From Streptomyces sp. CB01373 (lineage in GTDB: Bacteria; Actinomycetota; Actinomycetes; Streptomycetales; Streptomycetaceae), in contig NZ_NNBK01000012.1 in NCBI RefSeq assembly GCF_002803075.1, forward strand, positions 124,001-188,000: a stretch of 64,000 nt of DNA. The letters are read 5' to 3'. Shown one piece after another: positions 27,469 through 35,828 of the stretch. The number at the start of each line of letters is the position of its first letter. The first letter of the stretch is position 1. A program made the position numbers and the translations under genes. A model generated the notes under the pieces. It was not told the DNA's origin. It saw nothing but the letters and a program-made list of their open reading frames with translations, and did not search any database.

Positions 27469-28257
27469 ATGACGCACGCGGGTGCGCAGACCCCCGAGCC
27501 CTCGACTTCGTTCGAGCAAGGGGGACCCCCATCCCCACGGTCGACACTCGTCGTCACCGCGCACGCCGGGGACTTCGTGTGGCGGGCGGGCGGAGCGATC
27601 GCCCTGGCCGCCGCACGCGGTGAGAAGGTCACCATCGCGTGCCTGACCTTCGGCGAGCGCGGCGAGTCGGCCAGGGCCTGGCGCGAGGGCCGGAACCTGG
27701 AGGAGATCAAGGAGATACGGCGCGCGGAGGCCGAGCAGGCCGCCGCCACCCTCGGCGCCGAGGTCCGCTTCTTCGACGCCGGCGACTATCCCCTCGTGCC
27801 CACCGCCGAGCTGACCGACCGGCTCGTCGCCGTCTGCCGCGAGACCCAGCCCGACGTGGTCCTCACCCACCCGGTGGAGGACCCGTACAACGGCGACCAC
27901 CCGGCCGCCAACCGGATGGCGCTGGAGGCCCGCGTACTCGCCCAGGCCATCGGCTATCCCGGTCCCGGCGAGATCATCGGCGCCCCGCCCGTCTTCTACT
28001 TCGAGCCGCACCAGCCCGAGATGAGCGGCTTCCGGCCCGAAGTGCTGCTTGACATCACCGAGGTGTGGGAGACCAAGCGCAAGGCGATGGAGTGCCTGGG
28101 CGCCCAGCGGCACCTGTGGGACTACTACACCGACCTGGCCGTCCGCCGCGGCGTCCAGCTCAAGCGCAACGCCGGACCCAACCTGGGCCTGCCGCACAAG
28201 ACCATGGCCGAGGCCTATATGCGTCCCTACCCGCAGGTCACGAAGGAGCTGGCATGA
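27469..28257 (+). CDS. galB: PIG-L family hydratase, GalB (4-oxalomesaconate hydratase)-like
   Basis: A 262-residue LmbE/PIG-L-fold protein. Residues from VVTAHAGDFVWRAGGAIAL, then LTFGERGESARAW and the zinc motif HPVEDPYNGDHPAAN, follow the GalB pattern of gallate degraders, and FYFEPHQPEMSGF is also GalB-like. GalB hydrates 4-oxalomesaconate to 4-carboxy-4-hydroxy-2-oxoadipate. Coupling by ATGA to an RraA-type aldolase and proximity to a PrpF-type tautomerase support the call over a deacetylase. A Ser/Pro-rich N-terminal tail of about 25 residues is unusual, so the true start may be later. Confidence 0.78.
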   Translation: MTHAGAQTPEPSTSFEQGGPPSPRSTLVVTAHAGDFVWRAGGAIALAAARGEKVTIACLTFGERGESARAWREGRNLEEIKEIRRAEAEQAAATLGAEVRFFDAGDYPLVPTAELTDRLVAVCRETQPDVVLTHPVEDPYNGDHPAANRMALEARVLAQAIGYPGPGEIIGAPPVFYFEPHQPEMSGFRPEVLLDITEVWETKRKAMECLGAQRHLWDYYTDLAVRRGVQLKRNAGPNLGLPHKTMAEAYMRPYPQVTKELA

Positions 28258-28964
28258 GCGGCGTGATCGTCACCGACCCGCCGAAGGCCGACGCCGAGGA
28301 CGTACGGGCGCTCGCCGGGTACGGCGTGGCCACGGTCCACGAGGCCATGGGCCGCACCGGTCTGCTGCCGGGGCGCCTGCGCCCGGTCCAGGAGGGCGTA
28401 CGGGTCGCGGGAACCGCCGTGACCGTGCTGTCCTGGCCCGGCGACAACCTCATGATCCACGCCGCCGTCGAGCAGTGCGGCGAGGGCGACATCCTCGTCG
28501 TCACCACCACCTCGCCGTCCACCGACGGCATGTTCGGCGAGCTGTTCGCCACCGCGCTGAAGCGGCGCGGGGTGCGCGGCCTGGTCATCGACGCGGGGGT
28601 CAGGGACGTCGCCGAGCTGCGCGGGATGGGCTTCCCCGCCTGGGCCGCCGCCGTGTCCGCGCAGGGCACGGTGAAGGCGACCGGCGGCTCGGTCAACGTT
28701 CCCGTGGCGATCGGCGGCCAGGTGATCCGGCCCGGCGACGTGATCCTCGCCGACGACGACGGCGTGGTGGCCGTACCGCGCGAGCAGGCCCGGCGGGCCG
28801 TCGCGGCCTCCGAGGCGCGGGAGGCCAAGGAGGCCGCCTCCCGGGCCGCCTTCCAGGACGGCCAACTCGGCCTGGACCGCTATGGGTTGCGCGACACCCT
28901 CGCGAAGCTCGGCGTGACCTGGCAGACGTACGACGACCACGTGCGGGACGGAGCCGGGAAGTGA
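28254..28964 (+). CDS. RraA-like 4-carboxy-4-hydroxy-2-oxoadipate aldolase (GalC/LigK-like)
   Basis: A 236-residue RraA-fold protein. The class II HMG/CHA aldolase signature is visible: STVHEAMGRTG-type N-terminus (here ATVHEAMGRTG), FGELFATALKRRGVRGLVIDAGVRDVAEL with the Arg-Asp pair, and PGDVILADDDGVVAVP. It should cleave 4-carboxy-4-hydroxy-2-oxoadipate to pyruvate and oxaloacetate. Its ATG overlaps the galB stop (ATGA), and its own stop overlaps the next gene's GTG, so the three enzymes are translated together. Confidence 0.83.
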   Translation: MSGVIVTDPPKADAEDVRALAGYGVATVHEAMGRTGLLPGRLRPVQEGVRVAGTAVTVLSWPGDNLMIHAAVEQCGEGDILVVTTTSPSTDGMFGELFATALKRRGVRGLVIDAGVRDVAELRGMGFPAWAAAVSAQGTVKATGGSVNVPVAIGGQVIRPGDVILADDDGVVAVPREQARRAVAASEAREAKEAASRAAFQDGQLGLDRYGLRDTLAKLGVTWQTYDDHVRDGAGK

Positions 28965-30082
28965 CCGCTGCCGACGGGGTCCGCTGCGCGCTCCTGCGCG
29001 GCGGCACCTCCAAGGGCGCGTACTTCCTGGCCGAGGACCTGCCCGCCGACCCCGCCGCCCGCGACGACCTGCTGCTGCGGATCATGGGCAGCCCCGACCC
29101 GCGCCAGATCGACGGCCTCGGCGGCGGCCACCCGCTCACCAGCAAGGTCGCCGTGGTCTCCGCCTCCGCCGGTCCGGAGACGGACGTGGACTACCTGTTC
29201 CTCCAGGTCGCCGTGGACCGGGCCGAGGTGACCGACCGTCAGAACTGCGGCAACATCCTGGCCGGAGTCGGGCCGTTCGCCGTCGAACGCGGGCTCGTGC
29301 CCCCGGGGGACGGCGAGACCGCGGTACGGATCCGGATGCGCAACACCGGGGAGTCGGCGGTCGCCACCTTCCCCACTCCAGGCGGACGCGTCGACTACAC
29401 CGGCGGCGCCGCCATCTCCGGGGTGCCCGGCACCGCGGCCCCGGTACTGATCGAGTTCCAGGCCGCCGACCGCCCGTTGCTGCCCACCGGACAGGTCCGG
29501 GACACGATCGCCGGTACGGAGGTGACGTGCGTGGACAACGGCATGCCGACCGTGCTGATCCCGGCCACCGCGCTGGAGGTCACCGGCTACGAGGAACCGG
29601 GGGAGCTGGAGGAGAACCGCGAACTGGCGGGCCGGCTGCGGGAGATCCGGCTGGCGGCCGGCCCGCTGATGGGTCTCGGCGACGTCGGCTCCGCCACCGT
29701 GCCCAAACTGAGCCTGCTGGCGCCGCCCCGGAACGGTGGCGCCGTCACCACCCGTACCTTCATCCCGGTGCGCTGCCACACCTCCATCGGTGTCCTCGGC
29801 GCCGCGAGCGTGGCGGCGGGGCTCGCCCTCCCCGGCAGCGCGGCCGAGGGCATCGCACGCCCACCCGCGGCGGGCCACCGTACGCGCATCGAACACCCCA
29901 CCGGATTCCTGGAGATCGACACCGACGTCGTACCCGGCGCCGGTGACGCCCCTCCCGTCGCCCGCCGCACCGCCGTGGTGCGCACCGCGCGCAAGATCTT
30001 CGACGGCACGGTCTTCCCCCGCCCGGCCGCCACCACCCCCGCCCGACCCTCTGGAGGCAACGATGGCTCCGCCCCTTCGTGA
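28961..30082 (+). CDS. galD: PrpF-domain isomerase, GalD (4-oxalomesaconate tautomerase)-like
   Basis: A 373-residue diaminopimelate-epimerase-fold PrpF protein. Features are the N-terminal RCALLRGGTSKGAYFLAEDLP, the active-site Cys region RQNCGNILAGVGPFA, GGHPLTSKVAVVS and the second-lobe CHTSIGVLGAASVA. GalD converts the keto and enol forms of oxalomesaconate before hydration; an aconitate isomerase role is an alternative within the family. The GTG at 28961 overlaps the aldolase stop. Its 3' end overlaps the dioxygenase start by 20 bp. Confidence 0.82.
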   Translation: MTAADGVRCALLRGGTSKGAYFLAEDLPADPAARDDLLLRIMGSPDPRQIDGLGGGHPLTSKVAVVSASAGPETDVDYLFLQVAVDRAEVTDRQNCGNILAGVGPFAVERGLVPPGDGETAVRIRMRNTGESAVATFPTPGGRVDYTGGAAISGVPGTAAPVLIEFQAADRPLLPTGQVRDTIAGTEVTCVDNGMPTVLIPATALEVTGYEEPGELEENRELAGRLREIRLAAGPLMGLGDVGSATVPKLSLLAPPRNGGAVTTRTFIPVRCHTSIGVLGAASVAAGLALPGSAAEGIARPPAAGHRTRIEHPTGFLEIDTDVVPGAGDAPPVARRTAVVRTARKIFDGTVFPRPAATTPARPSGGNDGSAPS

Positions 30083-31013
30083 CATCGCCCATATCGGCCA
30101 CGCCCAGCTGTTCACCCCGGACCTGGACGCCAGCGTCGCCTTCTTCACCGACTACCTCGGCCTCACCGTCAACGAGCAGCACGGCGACACCGTCTACCTG
30201 CGCACCTTCGACGACTACGAGCACCACAGCCTGGTACTCACCGCCCGCGACCGGCCGGGCCTGGGCCGGCTCGCCCTGCGGACGTCGAGCGACGAGGCCC
30301 TGGAGCGCCGGGTGAAGGCCACAGAGGAGGCGGGCCGCCCCGGCCACTGGGTCGAGGACGAGCCGGGACTGGGCAGGCTGTACGTCACCGCCGACCCGGA
30401 CGGGCACGAGCACGCGCTGTACTGGGAGAGCGAGCACCATCGGGCCCCCGAGGAGCTGAGGCCCGCCCTGAAGAACCAGCCCCAGGCCAAACCCAACCGG
30501 GGCGTGGGCGTGCGCCGCCTGGACCACGTCAACTTCCTCGCGGCCGACGTGCTCGCCAACGCCGAGTTCCAGGAACAGGTGCTGGGCGCCAGGCCCACCG
30601 AGCAGATACGCCTGGACTCCGGCAGGATCGCGGCCCGCTGGCTCACCTTCACCGACAAGTCCTACGACGTCGTCTACACCGAGGACTGGACGGGTTCGAG
30701 CGGCCGGCTGCACCACATCGCCTTCGCCACCGACACCCGCGAGGACATCCTGCGCGCCGCCGATCTCGCCATCGACAGCGGCGTGTTCATCGAGACCGGC
30801 CCGCACAAGCACGCCATCCAGCAGACGTTCTTCCTCTATGTCTACGAACCGGGCGGCAACCGCGTCGAGTTGTGCAACCCGCTCACCCGGCTGGTGCTGG
30901 CGCCGGACTGGCCGCTGATCACCTGGACCGAGGCCGAGCGGGCCAAGGGCCAGGCCTGGGGCCTGCGGACCATCGAGTCCTTCCACACCCATGGGACCCC
31001 GACGGTCGGCTGA
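30063..31013 (+). CDS. Type I extradiol (catechol 2,3-dioxygenase-like) VOC protein
   Basis: A 316-residue, two-module vicinal-oxygen-chelate protein. Module one (about 8-125) begins HIGHAQLFTPDLDASVAFF. Module two (about 147-285) supplies the Fe(II) triad typical of extradiol enzymes: His in RRLDHVNFL, His in LHHIAFATD and Glu in NRVELCNPL, with the active-site-type THG and Tyr residues nearby. It should cleave a catecholic ring. In an operon with GalB/C/D-like enzymes, the substrate may be a carboxylated polyphenol, although gallate and protocatechuate 4,5-cleavage normally use the unrelated LigAB/GalA family. Confidence 0.85.
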   Translation: MAPPLRDIAHIGHAQLFTPDLDASVAFFTDYLGLTVNEQHGDTVYLRTFDDYEHHSLVLTARDRPGLGRLALRTSSDEALERRVKATEEAGRPGHWVEDEPGLGRLYVTADPDGHEHALYWESEHHRAPEELRPALKNQPQAKPNRGVGVRRLDHVNFLAADVLANAEFQEQVLGARPTEQIRLDSGRIAARWLTFTDKSYDVVYTEDWTGSSGRLHHIAFATDTREDILRAADLAIDSGVFIETGPHKHAIQQTFFLYVYEPGGNRVELCNPLTRLVLAPDWPLITWTEAERAKGQAWGLRTIESFHTHGTPTVG

Positions 31014-31028
31014 GGCCGCGGAGGGGAC

Positions 31029-31068
31029 GAGCGCGGGGCCGCACACGGTGGTGCGCGGCCCCGCGCTC
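31029..31068 (+). terminator. Strong hairpin after the dioxygenase gene
   Basis: GAGCGCGGGGCCGCAC (31029-31044) pairs with GTGCGCGGCCCCGCGCTC (31051-31068) around ACGGTG, forming a 16-bp stem with a two-base bulge. It starts 15 bp after the stop codon and should end the catabolic operon before the transporter promoter. Confidence 0.75.
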
Positions 31069-31125
31069 GGTTCCGGCGCCGCGCCCGGGGACCCGACCGC
31101 GCAGCCGCGGCCAGATTGTCGCTGA

Positions 31126-31137
31126 GATTGTTGACAA
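31126..31137. promoter_or_regulatory. Candidate FCD-GntR half-operator before the AAHS transporter
   Basis: GATTGTTGACAA repeats the core of the palindrome at 26692-26713, in the same AT-rich setting and 66 bp before the transporter ATG; ATTGTC and CGTTGACT flank it. It probably brings the transporter under the same regulator as the catabolic operon. TTGACA within it may also serve as a -35 element. Confidence 0.5.
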
Positions 31138-31202
31138 AAACGTTGACTACTTTTCCCGGGCTCCTTAGCGTCTAGCGCACCCACGTACGAGAGGTAACAA
31201 CG

Positions 31203-32528
31203 ATGTCCTCCTCCACCGCCCTGTCCGGGCGCGGCAGCAGACTGGCCGCGCTGGTCGTCGGCCTGTGCTGGCTGGCCGTGCTCTTCGACGGCCTCGACAT
31301 GTTCATCTACGGCTCGGTGCTGCCGCACATGCTGGAGCAGAAGGCCCTCGGGATCACCCCCGGCCGGGCCGGCGACCTCGGCAGCTACGCCACCTTCGGC
31401 ATGCTCGTCGGCGCGCTGACCGCGGGCACGGTCGCCGACCGGATCGGCCGCAAGAAGCTCATGGTCTGCTGTGTCGCGCTCTTCTCCCTGGCCTCCGGCC
31501 TGTGCGCGGTCGCCGGCAGTGTCACGGTGTTCGGCCTGGGCCGGACCATCGCGGGCGTCGGCCTCGGCGGTCTGCTGCCGACCGCGATCAGCATGGTCAC
31601 CGACTACGCCCGGGGCGGCCGCGGCGCCCTCACCGTCGGCGCCCTGATGACCGCCCACCACGCCGGCGGCATCCTCTCCGCGTACGTGGCCAAGTGGCTC
31701 GTCGAGCCCGTCGGCTGGCGTGCCGCGTTCTGGGTCTGCGTGGTCCCGCTGCTGTTCGTGCCGGTGCTCGCCAAGGCCATGCCGGAGTCGCTGAGCTTCC
31801 TGGTCGCCAAGGGCCGCGCCGACGAGGCCCGCGAACTGGCCGCCCGCTACGAGGTGGAGCTGCCCGCGGCGCCCGCCCGCAAGGAGGGCGCCGACCGCTG
31901 GGCAGCCCTGGCCGGGCTCTTCCGCGGCGGGGAGTGGACCCAGACCCTGCTGTACTGGCTGGCCTCCTTCGGCGGTCTGCTCCTCGTCTACGGTGTCGCC
32001 ACCTGGCTGCCCACCCTGATGCGCGGCGAGGGCTACAACCTGGGCTCCGCGCTCACCTTCGTCGTCCTGTTCAACCTGGGCGGCATCGTGGGCATGCTCG
32101 TCGCCGGCCGCGCCTCCGACCGCTTCGGCGCCCCGCGCATCTCCGCGATCTGGTTCGCGCTGACCGCCGCCGGGGTCTTCCTGCTCAGCGTCCACATGCC
32201 GCTGGCGCTGACGTTCACGGTGGTCTTCCTCACCGGCGTGTTCCTCAACAGCGCGCAGACCATGATCTACGCCACGGTCTCCCTCCGCTCCAGCCCCGGC
32301 AACCGCGCCACCGCCGTCGGCTGGACCTCCGGCATGGGCCGCTTCGGCGCCGTCTTCGGTCCCTGGCTCGGCGGGCAGTTGCTGGCCGCCGACCACGGCT
32401 CCTGGGGCTTCACCGCCTTCGCCCTGGCCGGCGTCTCCTCCATGGTCTTCATCGGCATCGCGGCCCTGCGCACTCCGAAGCGCCCCGCGCCGAGCGGCTC
32501 CCACCAGGACCTCCTGGCCGCGAGCTGA
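31203..32528 (+). CDS. MFS transporter, aromatic acid:H+ symporter (AAHS/PcaK-like)
   Basis: A 441-residue, 12-TM major facilitator. The first helix carries FDGLDMFIYGSVLPHML, the AAHS signature with its Asp, and the loop 2-3 motif is GTVADRIGRKKLMV, repeated in the second half as VAGRASDRFG. Members import 4-hydroxybenzoate, protocatechuate and related acids with protons. It has its own promoter region but shares the regulator motif with the upstream operon, so it probably imports that pathway's aromatic acid. An AGAGGTAAC-type RBS precedes the ATG. Confidence 0.9.
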   Translation: MSSSTALSGRGSRLAALVVGLCWLAVLFDGLDMFIYGSVLPHMLEQKALGITPGRAGDLGSYATFGMLVGALTAGTVADRIGRKKLMVCCVALFSLASGLCAVAGSVTVFGLGRTIAGVGLGGLLPTAISMVTDYARGGRGALTVGALMTAHHAGGILSAYVAKWLVEPVGWRAAFWVCVVPLLFVPVLAKAMPESLSFLVAKGRADEARELAARYEVELPAAPARKEGADRWAALAGLFRGGEWTQTLLYWLASFGGLLLVYGVATWLPTLMRGEGYNLGSALTFVVLFNLGGIVGMLVAGRASDRFGAPRISAIWFALTAAGVFLLSVHMPLALTFTVVFLTGVFLNSAQTMIYATVSLRSSPGNRATAVGWTSGMGRFGAVFGPWLGGQLLAADHGSWGFTAFALAGVSSMVFIGIAALRTPKRPAPSGSHQDLLAAS

Positions 32529-32533
32529 CGCCC

Positions 32534-32559
32534 CGGCCTCGCGTGGGGCGGGGAGGCCG
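32534..32559. terminator. Short hairpin between convergent genes
   Basis: CGGCCTC (32534-32540) and GAGGCCG (32553-32559) form a 7-bp stem exactly in the 31-bp gap between the transporter stop and the convergent HTH gene. It could serve as a bidirectional terminator. No T tract. Confidence 0.45.
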
Positions 32560-33402
32560 TCACGGGTGCACAGGCGCGTCGGGGCCCAGGCCGGTGCAGG
32601 CCAGCTTCCCCTCGACCTCGGCGCAGGCCTCCACACCCCGTGGCGAGGAGACACCGAGCATGGGGCTCGTGTCGCCGCTGGTGTCGCCCGCGGCATAGGT
32701 GGCCGACAGGACGTTCCCTCCCATTCGTACGGAGATCTCCCGGGCGACCGCGCCCCGTACCCGCACCTGGGACCAGACGGTGCGGCAGGAGGGCGAGTAC
32801 CGCAACCGCACGGTGTACGACGTGCCGGACACGGCGCTCTGGGTCCGCGCGTCCCCGGCGCAGGCCGAGGCGTCGGGCAACTCCCCCTGGCAGGAGGCGC
32901 CGTGACAGCGTGGCGCCGCCACCACCACCCGGGCGCCCGCCGGCCTGCCGGGGGAGGACATGAGGAGCGGGGCGGCCATCGCGGTGACCGCGGCGGGCAG
33001 GACCAGAACCGTCAGCAGCGGCAGCCGCCCCACCCACGCCGGCCGGGACCCGGACTGAAACCGGGGCCTGGACCCGGACCGGTGCGGGGACTCGGGCCCG
33101 GATGCGCGCCCTGGGCCGGACTCCGGATCGGGGCCGGTCCCGGCGGCCGCGGAAGGGGGCGCGCCGACGGCGTCCCACAGGGCCAGTGCCGGGTCGGGAT
33201 CGGCGCCCGAGAGCCGTGCCAGCGCCTCCACGGCCGAGCGGGGCGGGTGCTTGGCCCCGGTCAGATAGCGGTGCCAGGCGGACTTGCTGTACGGAGTGCG
33301 CGCGGCCAGGGCCGCCAGGCTCAGACCCGTACGGTCCCGCAGCTCGCGCAGGGCTGTCGTCAACTGCCCGGGTGACGCTGCCGTTCCTTGGGGTTGCCGC
33401 AT
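32560..33402 (-). CDS. Membrane-anchored XRE-type HTH protein with DUF2690-like C-terminus
   Basis: A 280-residue protein. The N-terminal HTH (about 13-70) reads LRELRDRTGLSLAALAARTPY then SKSAWHRYLTG. A Pro/Gly/Ser/Arg-rich linker leads to one TM helix (about 125-150, LLTVLVLPAAVTAMAAPLL). The extracytoplasmic domain has four or more Cys (CHGASCQGEL, SCRTVWSQV, CAEVEGKLAC), the DUF2690 pattern. Such proteins are common, uncharacterised Streptomyces regulators, possibly coupling an outside signal to DNA binding. Confidence 0.85.
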   Translation of the reverse strand: MRQPQGTAASPGQLTTALRELRDRTGLSLAALAARTPYSKSAWHRYLTGAKHPPRSAVEALARLSGADPDPALALWDAVGAPPSAAAGTGPDPESGPGRASGPESPHRSGSRPRFQSGSRPAWVGRLPLLTVLVLPAAVTAMAAPLLMSSPGRPAGARVVVAAPRCHGASCQGELPDASACAGDARTQSAVSGTSYTVRLRYSPSCRTVWSQVRVRGAVAREISVRMGGNVLSATYAAGDTSGDTSPMLGVSSPRGVEACAEVEGKLACTGLGPDAPVHP

Positions 33403-33565
33403 GCTGCTGCTCCCGACTCCGTTCCCGCTTTGGGCGTTTCGCCCCGGTTGTCGGGATGGTTTCCCGGGGTGAGGTCATCGACACACCTCGAGCCGACGGC
33501 CCGTCCGCGAGCGTGCCGCTCCCGGACGGGCCCGGCCGGTCACCTCGACCGTGCCTGACGGTGTG

Positions 33566-34003
33566 TCAGCACCAGGGCAGGGTGTTCCGGACCCGCACGT
33601 AGCGCGCGGAGACGTAACCCCGTGCGTGCGCGAGGCGGTACCACTGCCGAGTGCCGCCCACCCAGGTCCCGTGCGTGCGGCACTTCAGTGCCACCAGGCG
33701 GTGTGCGTGCCGGGCGCCGACCACCCGGTACCGGGTGCCGGGGCCGGAGCGGACGTTCAGCGCCCGGTGGTGTGTGACCACACGCCCGAGGGAGTGGATC
33801 GAACGGTGGTGCGTCGCCCACCGGTTGACGTGACCCGCCGGCTGGGCCGGCTCGGGCAGCAGCGAGGGGAGCAGGTGCGAGGCGGCCGCCGACACGGCCG
33901 GGCGCGAGCCGGGACCGGCCGGGGCGGCGTCGGCCGCCGTCGGTACGAGCGCGAGCGCCGCGACCGTGGCCAGCACACCGCTGGTGAGGGTCCGTCGGAT
34001 CAT
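33566..34003 (-). CDS. Secreted bacterial SH3-domain protein
   Basis: A 145-residue exported protein. A signal peptide (about 1-27, MIRRTLTSGVLATVAALAL, cleaved near ADA-AP) is followed by a low-complexity linker. An SH3_3-like domain (about 78-140) carries LNVRSGPGTRYRVVG and WYRLAHARGYVSARYV. It probably binds cell-wall peptide or another surface ligand; no catalytic domain is attached. It is divergent from the MarR gene. Confidence 0.83.
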   Translation of the reverse strand: MIRRTLTSGVLATVAALALVPTAADAAPAGPGSRPAVSAAASHLLPSLLPEPAQPAGHVNRWATHHRSIHSLGRVVTHHRALNVRSGPGTRYRVVGARHAHRLVALKCRTHGTWVGGTRQWYRLAHARGYVSARYVRVRNTLPWC

Positions 34004-34159
34004 GGAAACCTCCGGGCTGTCGTTCCTGTGGTCACGTGGTCGTGATCACATGCCGCCCAGCGTTTCCGTGCCGCACCCCCGCGATGCCGTCCCCGTGTCC
34101 CTGGGACGGCGGGGACGTCCCGGGGACACGGGCACGGTGCCCGGTCGGCGCGCAGCAAT

Positions 34160-34176
34160 TTGCTTGAGTAAGGCAA
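34160..34176. promoter_or_regulatory. MarR-type operator upstream of the MarR gene
   Basis: TTGCTTGAGTAAGGCAA is an inverted repeat (TTGC.T...A.GCAA) in an AT-rich segment, 22 bp before the ATG at 34198 and followed by a TATGGT-like -10. Size, symmetry and position match MarR autoregulatory operators. Confidence 0.55.
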
Positions 34177-34197
34177 TGATATGGTAAAGTTGCCCGT

Positions 34198-34722
34198 ATG
34201 GTCACTCCATCGTTGCCCACCGGACCCGTCTCGCCCGAAGTGGCCGAGATCGAGCGCGCCCTGATGCGCATCACCTACCTGGGTACACGGGCCCGGCAGC
34301 ACGAGAGGCTGATGAGTCTGGCGGGTGTGCCGCTGGACCGGGCGGCGGTCGCCCTGCTGCGGCAGATCGCCGACTGCGAGCCCCAGCGGCCGGGGGAGCT
34401 GGCCAACCGGCTGGGCGTGGAGGCCTCCCACGTCACCCGTACGGTGCAGCAGCTGGAGCGGTCGGGCCATGTGACCCGGATCCCCGACCCCGACGACCGC
34501 CGCGCCCAGCGCATCCAGCTCACCGACCTCGGCAGGGACGCCATCGCCCGCGTCCGGGAGGCCGGAGCCCGCGGTATGGAGGTGGCCCTGGCCGACTGGT
34601 CCCCCGAGGACCTGCGCCGGCTCGCGACACTCTTCCACCGCATGGTCGACGACTTCCTCGTCTACGCCCAGCACGTCGACAATGAACAGGAGACCGCCGA
34701 GGCGTCCCGCCGCACCCGCTGA
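34198..34722 (+). CDS. MarR-family transcriptional regulator
   Basis: A 174-residue winged-HTH dimer-type regulator. The recognition region is PGELANRLGVEASHVTRTVQQLERSG split by the wing residues IPDPDDRRAQRIQLTDLG, the MarR signature (DxRxxxxxLT). It precedes a START-like protein gene by 76 bp on the same strand and probably regulates it and itself. ATG at 34198 chosen; the start follows the promoter and operator closely. Confidence 0.93.
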   Translation: MVTPSLPTGPVSPEVAEIERALMRITYLGTRARQHERLMSLAGVPLDRAAVALLRQIADCEPQRPGELANRLGVEASHVTRTVQQLERSGHVTRIPDPDDRRAQRIQLTDLGRDAIARVREAGARGMEVALADWSPEDLRRLATLFHRMVDDFLVYAQHVDNEQETAEASRRTR

Positions 34723-34798
34723 CGCACCGGCCACCGAGTCGGCCGACGGGACGCCCGAACGCCGGCCGCGCGGTGACGACCACCCCCGAGGAGCACCC

Positions 34799-35434
34799 AT
34801 GATCGACGTGACCCAGCAGATCGACGCCGTACACCGCCTGGTCGGCCGCCGTGCCTTCAAGGCGGCCGAGGCCCGTGTGGTCACCGTGAGCCAGGACTAC
34901 GACGCCCCGGTCGAGGACGTCTGGGACGCGTGCACCAACCCCGAGCGCATCCCGCGCTGGTTCCTCCCCGTCAAGGGTGAACTCCGCCCGGGCGGCCACT
35001 ACCAGCTCCAGGGCAACGCCGGCGGCACGATCGAGCGCTGCGAACCGCCCGAGAGCTTCGCCGCCACCTGGGAGTACGGCGACGAGACGAGCTGGATCGA
35101 GCTGCGCTTGAGCGCGCGGGAGGGCGGCGGCACGCGCTTCGAGCTGGACCACATCTTCCACATCGACGACGCCAAATGGGGCGAGTACGGGCCCGGCGCG
35201 GTCGGGGTCGGCTGGGACATGATGCTCATCGGCCTGACCCTCCACCTGTCGAGCGGCTCTCAGGTCGACTCCGGAGAGGCCATGACCTGGATGGGCTCCG
35301 AGGACGGCCGCCGGTTCATCGCCGAGAGCAGCGAGGGGTGGTACGAGGCCAACGTCGCGAGCGGCGAGGAGCCGGCCCACGCACGGGCGGCCGCCGGCCG
35401 TACGACCGCCTTCTACACGGGCGCGGAGGGATAG
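34799..35434 (+). CDS. SRPBCC/AHSA1-like START-domain protein
   Basis: A 211-residue protein whose central part (about 30-145) has the activator-of-Hsp90/START-like fold pattern: YDAPVEDVWDACTNPERIPRWFLP begins it (here cited in pieces: YDAPVEDVWDA, NPERIPRWF), followed by GGTIERCEPPESFAATWEY and GVGWDMMLIGL. These proteins bind small hydrophobic ligands. Transcription is probably controlled by the preceding MarR regulator. AGGAG lies directly upstream of the ATG at 34799. Confidence 0.88.
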   Translation: MIDVTQQIDAVHRLVGRRAFKAAEARVVTVSQDYDAPVEDVWDACTNPERIPRWFLPVKGELRPGGHYQLQGNAGGTIERCEPPESFAATWEYGDETSWIELRLSAREGGGTRFELDHIFHIDDAKWGEYGPGAVGVGWDMMLIGLTLHLSSGSQVDSGEAMTWMGSEDGRRFIAESSEGWYEANVASGEEPAHARAAAGRTTAFYTGAEG

Positions 35435-35508
35435 CTACAAGTCGGCCGCACCCGCCCGCGTAAGGTAGGGTTCACCTGCGCGTTCGGACGAACCACACAC
35501 GAACGCAC

Positions 35509-35646
<138 letters not shown>

Positions 35647-35681
35647 GGGTACCAGTTGGGGACCGGCGTGCTTGACCGGGG

Positions 35682-35828
35682 TCAGCGGGTCATGACGATC
35701 GGGTTCGGCAGGGAGCGTGGCGCGCGCAGCGCGCCGAAGTGTGCGGATAGTGCCGCGCCGGCGGCCGTGATCTTGTGGATGTCCGGGTGCAGATAGCGCT
35801 GGGTGGTCGTCAGTGTGGCTTCGTGCGA
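35682..35828 (-). pseudogene. Tyrosine recombinase (integrase) C-terminal fragment
   Basis: This frame encodes about 48 residues and stops at TGA 35682-35684. It contains HEATLTTTQRYLHPD, matching the final catalytic block of actinobacterial tyrosine integrases (GH....TT..RY, where the Tyr is the nucleophile), then IHKITAAGAALSAHFGALR and a short tail. The Arg/Lys/HxxR part of the catalytic domain and the whole N-terminus are missing; an in-frame stop is met at 35829-35831. The position beside the tRNA and the convergent orientation are those of an int gene at attL. The frame is short but the motif is specific. Confidence 0.8.

Noticed and set aside
28049..30082. 677-residue fused product ending in the PrpF domain
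   Set aside because: Codons before 28961 are off-frame readings of galB and the aldolase; the coupled GTG at 28961 is the credible start.
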